Counted from the first letter of the stretch, positions 11,580 to 20,939 are shown. The stretch is DNA of 64,000 nucleotides from Cranoglanis bouderius (GCA_023630585.1 CM042552.1:19187069-19251068), one strand, 5' to 3'. Translations and numbers: made by a program. Notes: generated by a model from the letters alone, not told the origin.

Positions 11580-12400
11580 TGATGGAGAACCCTGAGATTG
11601 GGGTTAAACACCAAGCTTAAGACTATGAGGGCCAGAGAAGGTTCCAACCACCAATCCGAATCCTGAAGGGTCTGGAGAGGCTGATGGGATGGGTGAGGAT
11701 GTCTTTCAAGTCTGCAAAGTGCAGGCCATGGACAGGCCTTGAGCAAGTTCCATTTCTCAATCTCGGGCACACAGGTCCCTACAATGGTGGTGATAAGTCT
11801 GGGGAAATTCTTCAACAACAGCCTCGGAGATATGATGGTAGTCAAGAACACCTGTGAGGAGCTGGAGGGGTGGCTGAAGGATGTTGACAACATGGGTCTT
11901 CCAGGAAAGTTAAAAGACTTGGGTGTATCCGCATAGGAAACTGCTGAGAATCATGTGGTGACTACTCATATGTAAGTTTTCGGATTCCACCAGCATACAC
12001 CCAGAGAGGAGATAAGACTGATACCTGAGGAGATGGCTAGGTCTGCCAAGTAAGCTTGAGGCACATCACCCTCTTTGTAAACACCTGCAAACTAAGGCTT
12101 CCCTTTAAGTCCACAGAGGAGGAGTTCAAGGTTTTGCAAGCAAGGAAGGTGTCCCAGGGCCGCTATTCAAGCAACCCAATGCAGGAGTGCCAGTGAAGAT
12201 TGGTAGGAAGTGGAGCACTTTCAGAGTTCCAGTGTTCTGGTGAGAGCAGTCCCCAGACAAAGAGCTGGGCTAGGAACCTTTGGAACTCTCTGGTATGACA
12301 AAGGAAAAAGGCAAAAGGAGCAGCAGCAACTAGTCCAGCATGATGTCAGAGTGGCTGTCAAAGAGGACAGGGCCAGCAGAGCATTAGGGAGGAGATAGCA
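11580..12400 (+). pseudogene. Non-LTR retrotransposon remnant (C-terminal RT region)
   Basis: Plus-strand translation in broken frames gives a stretch at 11739-11920 with FHFSISGTQVPTM, SLGKFFNNSLGD, LEGWLKDVDNMGLPGKLK, and a second at 12210-12398 with RQRAGLGTF..YDKGK. These resemble the region after the reverse transcriptase palm in a fish non-LTR element whose protein carries similar 'SISG.t.PT', 'GLPGK.K' and 'RAGLG' phrases. Stops and frame changes mark it as dead. The catalytic palm and endonuclease are absent. The clade is not assigned. Confidence 0.6.
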
Positions 12401-12778
12401 ACCACACCGGTGTTATGTTTTATGAAACAATAATTCAAAATGAAATAAAAACAGAAATGATTGCTGTAGTTACTGTCAAGACCTTTCAAATGATCTATGG
12501 CATGTGGCTACCTGAAACCACATGCCATAGAAATCTTTAGGCTAATCTGTTTTTTAGCTGCAAACTGTAAACATTAGTCATTAATACTTGCTTTGTTTCA
12601 CCCAATGTCTGCATCTGTTTCTTTTCTAATGGTATATTGTTTATGCTGATGCATTCAGGAGATTTTTTTAAGGGGATGTCACCAAAGATCTTAAATATGT
12701 CAGTATTTCAGATTTCCTCATGATAAACTACTAAACTCGTAATTCAGTAGTGATTAGTAAATGAGTAGCAGTGAGAGA

Positions 12779-13238
12779 GAGTGGTTTTTACTCTCGTGCA
12801 GGTGTGAGTGGGCGGTTTTTAATCTCGTGCAGGTGTGAGTGGGCGGTTTTTAATCTCGTGCAGGTGTGAGTGGGCGGTTTTTACTCTCGTGCAGGTGTGA
12901 GTGGGTGGTTTTTACTCTCGTGCAGGTGTGAGTGGGTGGTTTTTACTCTCGTGCAGGTGTGCCTGGGCGGTTTTTAATCTCGTGCAGGTGTGAGTGGGTG
13001 GTTTTTACTCTCGTGCAGGTGTGAGTGGGTGGTTTTTACTCTCGTGCAGGTGTGAGTGGGTGGTTTTGACTCTCGTGCAGGTGTGAGTGGGTGGTTTTGA
13101 CTCTCGTGCAGGTGTGAGTGGGTGGTTTTGACTCTCGTGCAGGTGTGAGTGGGTGGTTTTGACTCTCGTGCAGATGTGAGTGGGTGGTTTTTAATCTCGT
13201 GCAGGTGTGAGTGGGTGGTTTTTACTCTCATGCAAACT
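12779..13238. repeat. 31-bp minisatellite, about 15 copies
   Basis: Direct tandem repeats of a 31-bp unit containing 'gtgagtgggtggtttttact' then 'ctcgtgcaggt'. Variant units alternate 'gggcgg/gggtgg' and 'tactctc/taatctc/gactctc'. Because 31 is not a multiple of three, all frames look alike and the 85-codon minus-strand open frame here (12974-13231) is an artefact. Confidence 0.95.
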
Positions 13239-13239
13239 G

Positions 13240-13649
13240 GAGCAGGAGGTAGGTTATGAATCTTGCAGGATTCGTTTGTTGATTGATTGATTTGTTTTTT
13301 TGTTCAATTGCCATCAGTAACTAGGAAATAGAACCAACTACTTTCCCTAAAAAATACTGTAGGCAGGTGCACATAAAAATAGCTGTAAGAGTGAGCGGGA
13401 TTGGTTAAGAGATGTCTATGAGAGGTCAAAAAGGGTAACGTGAAGCAATGGCTCCAGAAAAAACAACTACTTATGGTTGGTTTTGTTAGCTGGAGACAGT
13501 TGTCTCCATCTTTTGAAGCCCTCTGAGGGTAGAATTATGGGACAACACACTCTCAATTCTCAAGAATGTTCTCGAGTGAAAATTCAACAGCTAAAAACTT
13601 CATTAACTTATTCCAGAGTGAAGGGGGGAGAGAGAGAGAGAATTGGGTA
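13240..13649. other. Non-coding, nothing recognised
   Basis: Unique-looking sequence between the minisatellite and the left promoter region, with a short GA tract near 13629-13642. Confidence 0.5.
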
Positions 13650-13859
13650 AAGTGCAAGTCTGTCTGTGCGCGCGCGCGTATCTGATTGAGATGAACGGAG
13701 ACGAAATAAAAATGTCCGTTACGCACGAATTAAACTACCCCCCCGTATACACATACTCATGTCCATAAGTGAATATTTAGACGTTTAATATAAGTATGAC
13801 ATAAGCGTGAAAGTAAATTCGCATTAATTTGGAGTTGGAGTTGGTAGTGAAGCGCTTAC

Positions 13860-13939
13860 CTGCCGGCGCGCGCGACTCGTCCGGATGACAGCAACCGCCA
13901 GGAATCACCAAAACACTGTACAAGACGAAGCGCCTTCAT
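13860..13939 (-). pseudogene. Left first coding exon, frame-altered copy
   Basis: Minus-strand ATG at 13939 begins MKALRLVQCF, matching the right copy MKAPRLVQCF. A 5-bp net insertion ('ttggtgattcctgg' against 'ttgtgctgg') and a 2-bp expansion in the GC repeat then change the frame. The hydrophobic core of the signal peptide is lost and the exon ends in a different phase (80 nt against 73 nt). The splice donor GGCAG|GTAAGC at 13859 is intact. Either this paralogue has lost its signal peptide, or it is expressed differently or only as RNA. No second exon was found between here and position 1. Gene family unknown. Confidence 0.5.
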
Positions 13940-13964
13940 TTTTTCTGCTCATATCTCCACAAAT

Positions 13965-14036
13965 TCACATGTTGAGAATAAATCCGCGGTGTAACTCTGT
14001 CCTGGGAGTAAATGTGAGTTTATTTCTCTTCGTCAT
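13965..14036 (-). CDS. Conserved 23-codon upstream ORF, left copy
   Basis: A short ORF in the inferred 5' leader on the minus strand. It begins MTKRNKL and ends GFILNM, with the final Met codon touching the stop (ATGTGA). The right copy at 43145-43216 has the same length and differs at one residue (Thr here, Ile there, at position 8). Its 3' end lies 25 nt before the main ATG. Such ORFs commonly dampen translation of the downstream ORF. Here that role is inferred only from position and conservation. Confidence 0.5.
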   Translation of the reverse strand: MTKRNKLTFTPRTELHRGFILNM

Positions 14037-14241
14037 GTCCTCAGGTCCTAACTCGGTGTCCGTTTTTTGGCTGTTAGCCGCGCTGCTAAAACTGCACTCA
14101 TACAACTTTACCTCAGAGCACCTTGGAAAGGAAGCGCCTCTTAATTTACATAACCACGCCCACACTCTTCTCTGATTGGTCGGAGGGAAGGCGCGCGTAC
14201 CGGCTTGAGGGGAATGTTATTATAATAAGTGCACCTGCTGC

Positions 14242-14268
14242 AGAGAGAGAGAGAGAGAGAGAGAGAGA
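14242..14268. repeat. (GA)n tract at the 3' side of the Tx1-type LINE
   Basis: About 13 GA units next to the left promoter. The same tract resumes at 15978-16032 beyond the LINE. The right arm has a single uninterrupted (CT)n at 42921-42950. Confidence 0.95.
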
Positions 14269-15977
14269 CCTTGACTTTTACGGTTCCTTTAATGTATCAA
14301 TTTTGCTTATTTACATATTTACATGTTTTAAAAACCCTCAGACTCGACACCTCCACCCCCCACCCACCCAAAAAATAAATCCAAGAGTCTCTTCAGTTCC
14401 ACTTTAAATAAAATCATAAGAAAAAGTCCATAGTCCAGTTTAGAGTGTGTTCCTTGCTGCCATTGTCCATTTTGTTGTCCATCTGTATCTCCTGCGTGGT
14501 GAGAGTAGATTTAGATGATCGTCTCTTGTGGTATTTTGTGCTGATTTAACGAATTTTTCTTTATCGGAGAAGTAGCTGGAGAGTGAAACCTTATCTGTGC
14601 TGTGGTGTACAGGCCTTCAGGCTGTTGGTGTGGGGTTTCTGAACTGTTAAAGTGTGTTGGTTCATCTGACTCAGTCTCTCCATCTTCCAGTTGTGTGAGA
14701 TCTGTTTCTGTAGGACCTGTGCTGCACCCTGCTCCTTCACTCTCCTACATCATGGTGTTCTGCGATTCACTGTAGATTATTTGTTTTGTTGACGGTTTGG
14801 CAATGTTCATCTTCTCCTGGTTTTCAGATGTTACCTTCACTGTGGTGTGCTGTGCCTCATCGGTGTTGTTCAGTGCTTGTGGGTTGTTCTGCCGCTGTTG
14901 TACGGGGTCAGGATTACCCTCAGTACAGACATTAGGGCCGGGGTCACTGGTAGCGGCGGTGACGGTATCGAGTTTAGCACTAATGCTATTTTCTGTGTCT
15001 GTATTCGTGCAGGTGTTAGTGTTATTCTTGGGTGCAGTGTTTGTTTCAGTGTTATTTTGTTCCTCACTGACCTCTTTCAGCTCTGGCTCCGGTGTGTCGC
15101 TGCTCCGCGAGTCATTTGCTCCAGACCCTGATTCTTCTGTGTTCTCCCGCTGGCTGTCCCCACACTGCTGCTGCTGTAGCCCGGCCAAGTCGTTCCCGGA
15201 GATCCCCAGCTGCACAGCTCTGCATGGGCAGCTCAGCCTTTTATGCCCGATGTCCCCACAACCAAAACATCTCGGGTGTTCAGTGGTGGCAAAGATGGTG
15301 TAGCTGCTGTCGCCGTCTTTGCACTTGAAATTTACATCTAGTGTTTCGTCGCGAATATTTAGAAACTTTGTAAACAATCGCGACGAGTAAACTCGTCTGC
15401 GGAAAGATAGGACGTGTTTAACTGCAGAGTTTTTGCAGCGCAGCGCAATGGTTGTCATGGGACTGGCGAACGTTCTGAAGCGGACCAGCTCCTTCATTAT
15501 CAGCTCATTTTTTATGAAGGGGAGCACACTGGAAATGACGACTCATGTCACGGGGGCAAATAGAGGGGTGACTGATGTCATGACACCTTTTAACCACAGT
15601 CCTCTTTCAATTAAATCACCAATGAGTCTCTCCTTTTTCAGGAACACCACCACAGATGTGTTCATTCGGGAGGCAGAGTAGATGTTCTCACACCAGACCT
15701 GCTCTCCTACTGCTAGCAGCACCTCCTCCACCTGTGCTCCATTCTCTGGGACACACCTGATGCCGTGCCGGAGAGACAGCATCTCCCCACCAGCCTCAGA
15801 GGCCATGGCGTCCTGCTCGCTCTCACCTTCTCTCAACTTTCTTCCTGGCCACTGATAGCTCACTTATAACATAAAACGTTCAAAAATTAAATAAAAGAAA
15901 AGTGCAGAAAAATGGCAAGACGCCAAACAGCTCTCACACCTCTACACGCCACACTCGCTCCTCCACCACGCATGCAC
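14269..15977 (-). mobile_element. Tx1-type LINE, internally deleted, inserted in (GA)n
   Basis: About 1.7 kb lies between two (GA)n tracts. On the minus strand it begins with a short leader (15977 to 15808), continues with ORF1, then a G-rich 3' part, and ends against GA repeats at 14268. ORF2 (endonuclease and reverse transcriptase) is missing, so this is an internally deleted, non-autonomous copy. Insertion within GA/TC repeats fits the (TC)n target preference known for the Kibi group of Tx1 elements. The right arm shows the empty site. The element lies immediately upstream of the left promoter. Confidence 0.75.
14745..15863 (-). pseudogene. Tx1-type LINE ORF1 protein, one frameshift
   Basis: ORF1 protein of a Tx1/L1-like retrotransposon, a nucleic-acid-binding partner of the retrotransposon RNA. 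The N-terminal piece (15543-15863) probably starts at the ATG at 15805-15807 (MASEAGGEM) and carries MNTSVVVFLKKERLIGDLIE. The second piece (14745-15527) continues with PFIKNELIMKELVRFRTFAS and LRCKNSAVKHVLSFRRRVYS. It ends in one CCHC zinc knuckle, CFGCGDIGHKRLSC (C-x2-C-x4-H-x4-C), followed by a Gln/Asn/Thr-rich tail. A frameshift near 15530-15545 joins them. The phrase order is that of fish Tx1 ORF1 proteins. Confidence 0.8.
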
Positions 15978-15995
15978 AGAGAGAGAGAGAGCGAA

Positions 15996-16032
<37 letters not shown>
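15978..16032. repeat. (GA)n tract at the 5' side of the LINE
   Basis: GA repeats interrupted once by 'gcgaaagt'. They are followed by 'atgtcactt..tgtttatttt', which matches the reverse of sequence just left of the right-arm (CT)n (42880-42920). That fixes the empty-site alignment. Confidence 0.9.
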
Positions 16033-16035
<3 letters not shown>

Positions 16036-16260
16036 TCACTTCTGTTGTTTATTTTAATACTAAAACACTATGACCATATATAAGTTAGCTGCTAATCACC
16101 TCGAAGGTGATTATTTTCCCATAACAACACATGCTGAAATGTTTTATTTTTCTTTTGCCACAGGAACTTGACAACAAATTTTACCTCATTAATGCACATC
16201 ACACTTTTTCTATTTATAATTGTGCTTAATCTTATAGAAAATCCACAAAACAAGTTGTCT
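16033..16260 (+). repeat. Arm sequence running into interspersed repeat P, copy 3
   Basis: Positions 16033-16075 match the reverse of 42870-42912. From 16080 the sequence is repeat P ('cgaaggtgattattttccca', 'acttgacaacaaatttta'). Confidence 0.55.
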
Positions 16261-16715
16261 CCTATGTTACATCCACTATAAACAGTCTTTACCCCAACAG
16301 ACTCTCATTTTTCTATTTCTTAAAGTTATTAAGGCAAAGGAAAAAAACATACAAACAAAAAATGCAGCTTGCCATGTTACAGAGAAACCTCAAAGCATGA
16401 ACTCCTCTGTTCTGAAGACTTGCCCATGTCAGAAAACTTATAGCTTTACTTCTGACTGTTACAGTGCACTGACAAATGTTCGTTTTTAATAAATAACCTA
16501 GACTTGCACACAATCATTGTGAAGAAACCAACCCTTGATATTTTGTGTGCACACTATTCTGGTTTAAATCTTATTCTGCTTAATATGTGTTTTTTTGTTC
16601 TAGTGTTTGTTTTCATCCTAGTTAACCCTGTCTTTAGCCCTGTCCGGACGGGATTAAATGTACATGCGGGCCTGGGGTAATTTCCTATTTTACAGGTGCT
16701 CCTCTGTGACTTTAT
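16261..16715. other. Non-coding, nothing recognised
   Basis: AT-rich with a GC-richer patch at 16636-16680 ('ccctgtccggacggga'). That patch may be a piece of a further repeat. No gene is supported. Confidence 0.4.
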
Positions 16716-17687
16716 GTGTAGGTCCACCTTGTGCCACCAAAACAGCTCTGACCCGTTGAGGCATGGACTCCACAAGACCTCTGTCTGTGTGTGGTGTACT
16801 GTGGTATCTGGCACCAAGACATTAGCAGCAACCTTGAAGTCCTGCGAGTTGCGAGCTGAGGCCTCTATGGATCGGACTTGTTTGTCCAGCACATCCCGCA
16901 AATGCTCGACCGGATTGAGATCTGGGGAATTTGGAGTCAACATTTTGAACTCTTTGTCGTGCTTCTCAAACCATTCCTGCTGAAAGAGGCTATTAGGGAA
17001 TACCGTTGCCATGAAGGGGTGTACTTGGTCTGCAACAATGTTTAGGTAGGTGGTACGTGTGAAACTAACATCCACACGAATGCCAGGACCCAAGGTTTCC
17101 CAGCAGAACATTGCTAAAAGCATCACACTGCCTCTGCTGGCTTGCCTTCTTCCCATAGTGCATCCTGGTGCCATCGCTTCCCTGGTCTGCAGCTACCAGC
17201 CCCATACGCAGCAAGCTGCAAGGCAACTATGTGTTCTGACACCTTTTTATCATAGCCAGCATGAACCTTTTCAGCAATTTGTGCTTCAGTAGCTCTTCTT
17301 TGGGATCGGACCATAAGGGCTAACCGTAGCTCCCCACGCACATCAGAGAGCCTTGGGCGCCCATGATCATGTCTCCGGTTCACTAGTTGTCCTTCCTTTG
17401 GACCACTTTTGGCAGGTACTAACCACTGCATACCAGGAACACCCCACAAGACCTGCCGTTTTGGAGATGCTCTGGCCCAATCCTCTAGTCATCACAATTT
17501 GGCCCTTGTCAAAGTCGCTCAGTTCCTACACTTGCCCATTTTTCCTGCATCAAAAACATCAACTCTGAGAACTGACTGTCCACTTGCTGCCTAATATATC
17601 CCACCCCTTGACAGGTGCCACAGTAACAAGATAGTCAATGTTATTCACTTCACCTGTCAGTGGTTGTAATATTATGGCTGATTGGTG
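16716..17687 (-). mobile_element. Tc1-like transposon, type B, copy 1 (3' end lost)
   Basis: The 5' terminal repeat is present at about 17655-17687 ('cagtggttgtaatattatgg', 'ctgattggtg'), followed by TA at 17688-17689. Homology to the type B copy at 47548-48718 stops at about 16716, before the 3' terminal repeat. One end is therefore missing and the copy cannot move. Confidence 0.85.
16730..17550 (-). pseudogene. Tc1-like transposase, type B, disrupted
   Basis: Minus-strand pieces show MGKCRN then a stop (ATG at 17550), a helix-turn-helix segment around 17123-17449 (QRRATEAQIAEKVHAGYDKK) and MAPGCTMGRRQASRGSVM at 17174 running to the third catalytic region (TPNSPDLNPVEHLRDVLD). The QQDNAPCH stretch carrying the second Asp is deleted (SLFQQEWFEKHD). 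With a nonsense codon, frameshifts and a missing catalytic Asp, this is a dead transposase. Confidence 0.88.
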
Positions 17688-17809
17688 TATTTCAACTCTG
17701 AATAGAACTCATAATGAATTTTGCAGGTTGTATAAAACTCTGTTTTTAACTGTAAGTCATAACATTGCAAAATAAATAAAATTAAGTGTGAATGAGCACA
17801 GTTCTGTAA

Positions 17810-17981
17810 GCAGATTATAGACAGTGTTTCACCTCCAGTGACCTTTTGCGCTCGTTACGTTCTTGCTGTTTTTTGATGCAAATAATTCCGGCATCCACAG
17901 AGTTAAACAACCGCCTCATTTTCATAATTCCTTGGCATTGGCTTCACACTGTATAATATTGTGGCACCATTAGAACTGTGT

Positions 17982-17984
<3 letters not shown>
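17810..17984 (+). promoter_or_regulatory. Conserved block 5, copy a
   Basis: One of four copies (19210, 29310, and 40425 reversed). Shared order: 'gtttcacct', 'gaccttttgcgctcgttac', 'atgcaaataattc.ggcatc', 'aaacaa.c..ctcattttcat' and 'aattccttggca', then 'tcacact'. The closest partner is the reversed copy at 40425-40620, as expected for the inverted duplication. A (GT)n tract follows (17985-18018), as it does for copies b and d. Octamer-like ATGCAAAT is kept. A regulatory role is inferred. Confidence 0.65.
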
Positions 17985-18018
<34 letters not shown>

Positions 18019-18019
<1 letters not shown>

Positions 18020-18600
18020 CTTTAATCTATAAAACCATGTCTCTAGAGAGAGAATTATGTTAGATAATAGTCATAATCAAAGCTGATTTATCCTTAATTG
18101 TGGTGTAATTTGTCTTAAGAGACAAATGGAGAAGAGATGATTTTAAGTTTTTTTTTTCTTTTATTTGACTAATGATTAGTGTCAAAAGTGCGTTTCAGCC
18201 TTTCCATGACTGTGTGTATTTGGCTGTAGCTCATTATACTACAAAATCTTGTTTGTTGCTAAAAGACAGATTATACTGCCCTGTTTTAGATGTGTCTCGT
18301 TCATCTCTATCATTTTTTGAAAAACATTGTTCGAGAAAAGGAGTGGGAACTTCAGGAGGAGGGCCTGGGAAGGAAACCAGGTGTCTTGTCTTTGAGCACC
18401 AAGACACTTCATCCGCACCTATTGCAGTGTGGATCGTCTATACCGTGGCACTTGCGAGGTAAAGACCATTTACGCCTGCTGTAAATTGCCTTTATAATTA
18501 TGTTATTTTATTAAATAGAATGGTAATGGACTTATTATAAACATGGTTTAAAAATGGCACACAGACAACAAATGCAGGGGGAAGATATTGTAAAGTGAAT
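18019..18600. other. Non-coding, nothing recognised
   Basis: The overlapping open frames near 18172-18484 have no domain or splice context. Nothing else was recognised. Confidence 0.45.
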
Positions 18601-18610
18601 GTAAAAGTGT

Positions 18611-18865
18611 AACTCGGTCTCCCGAGTGACGTAACAGAAAAGCGTTCACCCTATTGCCAGTTCGAAAGCCGGGAACCAAGGCAGGAAAATCCCAAATGGG
18701 TGGGAGTCGAAAAAGAAAGGTCTCAAAGGAATCACATGCTAGTCTTCACCCTCCTTGCTTGGTAGCTGTCTTATGATAAGGGAGAGCTGCCCGGTGCATG
18801 GGAATTGGCGGGTGACTAAATTGGGGTGAAAAACAAGTGAGATGTAATTGTTTTTTTTTTTTATA
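18611..18865 (+). mobile_element. tRNA-derived SINE
   Basis: The head resembles a tRNA gene: 'ctcccgagtgacgtaacag' as a degenerate A box, then 'agttcgaaagcc' as a B box about 35 bp later. A body follows ('gggagagctgcccggtgcat', 'gactaaattggggtgaaaa') with a long T tract at 18850-18863. Such SINEs are transcribed by RNA polymerase III and copied by LINE enzymes. Family name not assigned. Confidence 0.65.
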
Positions 18866-19209
18866 GTGCTGCATAGGGGCTCTTTATCTTGTGTGTACAT
18901 GTTATCAGACAGATCATTCCACACACAGGTGCTGAATAAAGACACGCAAACTGCACTGCTCTAGCTGTCGTCTCTGCTGGCGTGGCTGGTTCAGGTTCCG
19001 CGTTGTTGTTTTCATTCTTTTCCTTGATAACTTTAATACTTTACTGGTGTTTTACAGTGGGGCGAGAGTGCTGGAATTTTAAGCAGCATGCATGTGGTGT
19101 GCGCATTTACGTCACACCCAATATTAGTGATAGTCAAATAATTTCTCTTTTAACAGATGTGTTGAGGTTTACGAGTTGTATTTAGCTCAATTTCAAAAGC
19201 AGTCTTCGT

Positions 19210-19377
19210 ATAACTCTATGCCATAATGTTAAAGACAGACAGTATTTGACCTTTTACTCGTTACTTTCACATGTTGTATATGCAAATGATTCTGGCAGCT
19301 ACAGCGTTAAAACAACTATCTCATTTCCATAATTTCTTGGCATTCGCGTCACTGTGAGACTTTTAGAACTGATAAGA

Positions 19378-19378
<1 letters not shown>
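19210..19378 (+). promoter_or_regulatory. Conserved block 5, copy b
   Basis: About 1.4 kb downstream of copy a and in the same orientation. It keeps 'gttactttcacatg', 'atgcaaatgattctggcagc', 'ctcatttccataatttcttg' and 'gcattcgcgtcactgtgag'. It is followed by a long (GT)n at 19380-19451. Confidence 0.65.
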
Positions 19379-19379
<1 letters not shown>

Positions 19380-19442
<63 letters not shown>

Positions 19443-19451
19443 GTGTGTGTG
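19380..19451. repeat. (GT)n microsatellite
   Basis: About 35 GT units with one interruption at 19441. Confidence 0.97.
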
Positions 19452-19499
19452 AGCTTGATCCTTTCTTCCTCCACACTTTGGTCTTTCCATCACTTTGGT

Positions 19500-19870
19500 A
19501 GAGGTTAATCTTGGTTCCTTGGTTCCTTTGTGAATGCCAATCTGGCTTCCCGATTCTTACTGCTCATGAATTGTTTGCATCTTGTGGTGTGGCCTCTACA
19601 GTATATTTCTGCTCTCCAAGACTTATTTGAACGGTGGATTGTGATACCTTCACCCCTGCTCTGTGGAGGTTGTTGGTGATGTCTCTGACTGTTGTTTCGT
19701 TCATTTTCTGTTGCTCAGTGCACCAGTGGTTTCTTTCTTTTTCAGGACATTCCAAATGGTTGTATTATGCCTACTGTTTGTGCAATGCTTCTGATTTTCC
19801 CTCTTTTCTCAGCTTCAGACTGGCTTGCTTTTCTTCCATAGACAGGCTGAAACCAAGAGTAGATGTTTAG
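19500..19870 (-). pseudogene. Tc1-like transposase fragment, type C
   Basis: On the minus strand, 19564-19755 reads CPEKERNHWCTEQQKMNETT, then TNNLHRAGVKVSQSTVQ and so on, the second helix-turn-helix part of a Tc1-type transposase distinct from types A, B and D. Neither terminal repeat nor any catalytic segment is present. The remnant lies between block 5 copy b and the duplicated lectin 3' flank. Confidence 0.7.
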
Positions 19871-20149
19871 AGTTATTTATTGTTTAAACAATCAATCTAA
19901 CAGGACATACATGGGTAACGAGAAATACCTCTCAGTCATATGTTTCAATATTTTTGCTTGCCTACTAATTGTGTGGTCTGATACAAAATGTGCTATTTTC
20001 CATGCCTTTTAACACATCTACATATAAATACCAGGAAATAAAAGCTGAAATTCTAAACTCTTTTCTCATATTCATCTTTCGATCTCAAACCCGAGTGTCG
20101 TCAGTCTACTGCACAAAGAATTAATTGGGCATGCTGTTCCAATAGTTTC

Positions 20150-20500
20150 GGATGTATTTTGATATATTTAAGCCATATATCATGGATTGTTTTTTTTTTT
20201 TTTTTCCATTTTATGTATGCATTCTTTCATGCAAATTGCACTCACTATGTTATAATTGTGTACGCAGCTTTATAATATTTTAGGGTACAAAACCCTGTAT
20301 AGACAAACGCTATAACGCCATGAATTCACAATTACAGGATGTTTATAACAACTAAATACATTGATGTTAAACATGTAATTGCTCTTGCTTCATTCTCCAT
20401 TTTTATTTTTTCTCTCAAAATTGAATGTTGTCATATATGAATAGATTACTGATCATTTGTAAACTGTATTTATCAGGGGTGGTGGTCTGTCTCTCTGGCC
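20150..20500 (+). repeat. Duplicate of the lectin 3' flank
   Basis: Matches 28500-28930 in the same orientation: 'catgcaaattg', 'cagctttataatattttagg', 'ctgtatagacaaac', 'aatacatt.atgttaaaca', 'aaactgtattt' and 'atcaggggtggtgg'. The second copy has an extra stretch of about 65 bp near 28580. No lectin-domain coding sequence precedes it, so this is a relic of a duplicated 3' region. Confidence 0.75.
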
Positions 20501-20689
20501 ACATGCAAAATATGTCCTTTTCCCTGTAACTGACACTCCATTGATACCGCTGTATGCAGGAACAACGAACTGAGGCAGTAACTACATGCAAAACATTTCC
20601 TCTTCCATGGAATGGCCTATCTACTAATACAGAGTGTACTTCTATGAAGTGCACATAAACTAAACTGTACTGAACCTCAGATGACATCA

Positions 20690-20852
20690 CTTTCTAGGTT
20701 AGTGCGAGACAGGCAGAGATGGGCGGAGACAGGTGGAGCGCAAAGGACAGAGATAAAAAAAAAAAAGAGGACAGTGAAATACAGCCACATACGGCACGAA
20801 GACGCAAACAGGAGTACATTAAGAGAAAACACAGAAAGCAACAGACATCCTG
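20690..20852 (+). other. Possible 5' untranslated exon of the lectin gene
   Basis: A purine-rich stretch ends in a good donor, CCTG|GTAAGA, at 20852/20853. The lectin's first recognised coding exon starts only 2 nt before its ATG, so an upstream leader exon is required. This is the nearest plausible candidate, about 5.8 kb upstream. No promoter motif was recognised, so it is a guess from position and donor quality. Confidence 0.25.
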
Positions 20853-20939
20853 GTAAGATTTACATTTACTCACTTAACAAGTATATAGAACTGACCTGTA
20901 ATTTTGGCAAACTTAGTTTTGTTCTTGTGTGTGTTCTTT

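Larger units (their letters stand above)
13650..14240 (-). promoter_or_regulatory. Left promoter and first exon region (inverted copy of 42922-43545)
   Basis: Read on the minus strand, this matches 42922-43545 along almost its whole length. A promoter core is shared: an ATTGG/CCAAT box (14172-14178), then GTGGGCGTG and TTATGTAAATTA (about 14137-14162). Downstream are 'actttacctcagag' (reverse), 'ctgttagccgcgctgctaaa', the upstream ORF and the first exon. The paralogy is strong by eye. That this drives a transcript is inferred from the retained CCAAT box, GC-type box and splice donor. The start site is not determined. Confidence 0.7.

Noticed and set aside
12974..13231. Histidine/threonine-rich 85-codon open frame on the minus strand
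   Set aside because: It is a translation of the 31-bp minisatellite. The repeat is not a multiple of three, so every frame gives similar text.
12779..13238. CRISPR array
   Set aside because: The 31-bp units are contiguous with no unique spacers, and the context is a vertebrate genome.
13885..14175. 96-codon plus-strand frame whose middle resembles the minus-strand frame at 43102-43341
   Set aside because: The similarity is real but arises because both are antisense to the paralogous leader and first exon. The sense strand with splice donor and signal peptide is the better reading.
14797..15303. 168-codon plus-strand open frame rich in Cys/Ser/Val
   Set aside because: Antisense shadow of the Tx1-type ORF1 coding strand.
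18172..18484. Overlapping 96- and 64-codon frames as a possible small gene
   Set aside because: No start context, domain or splice evidence. It lies between a conserved block and a SINE.
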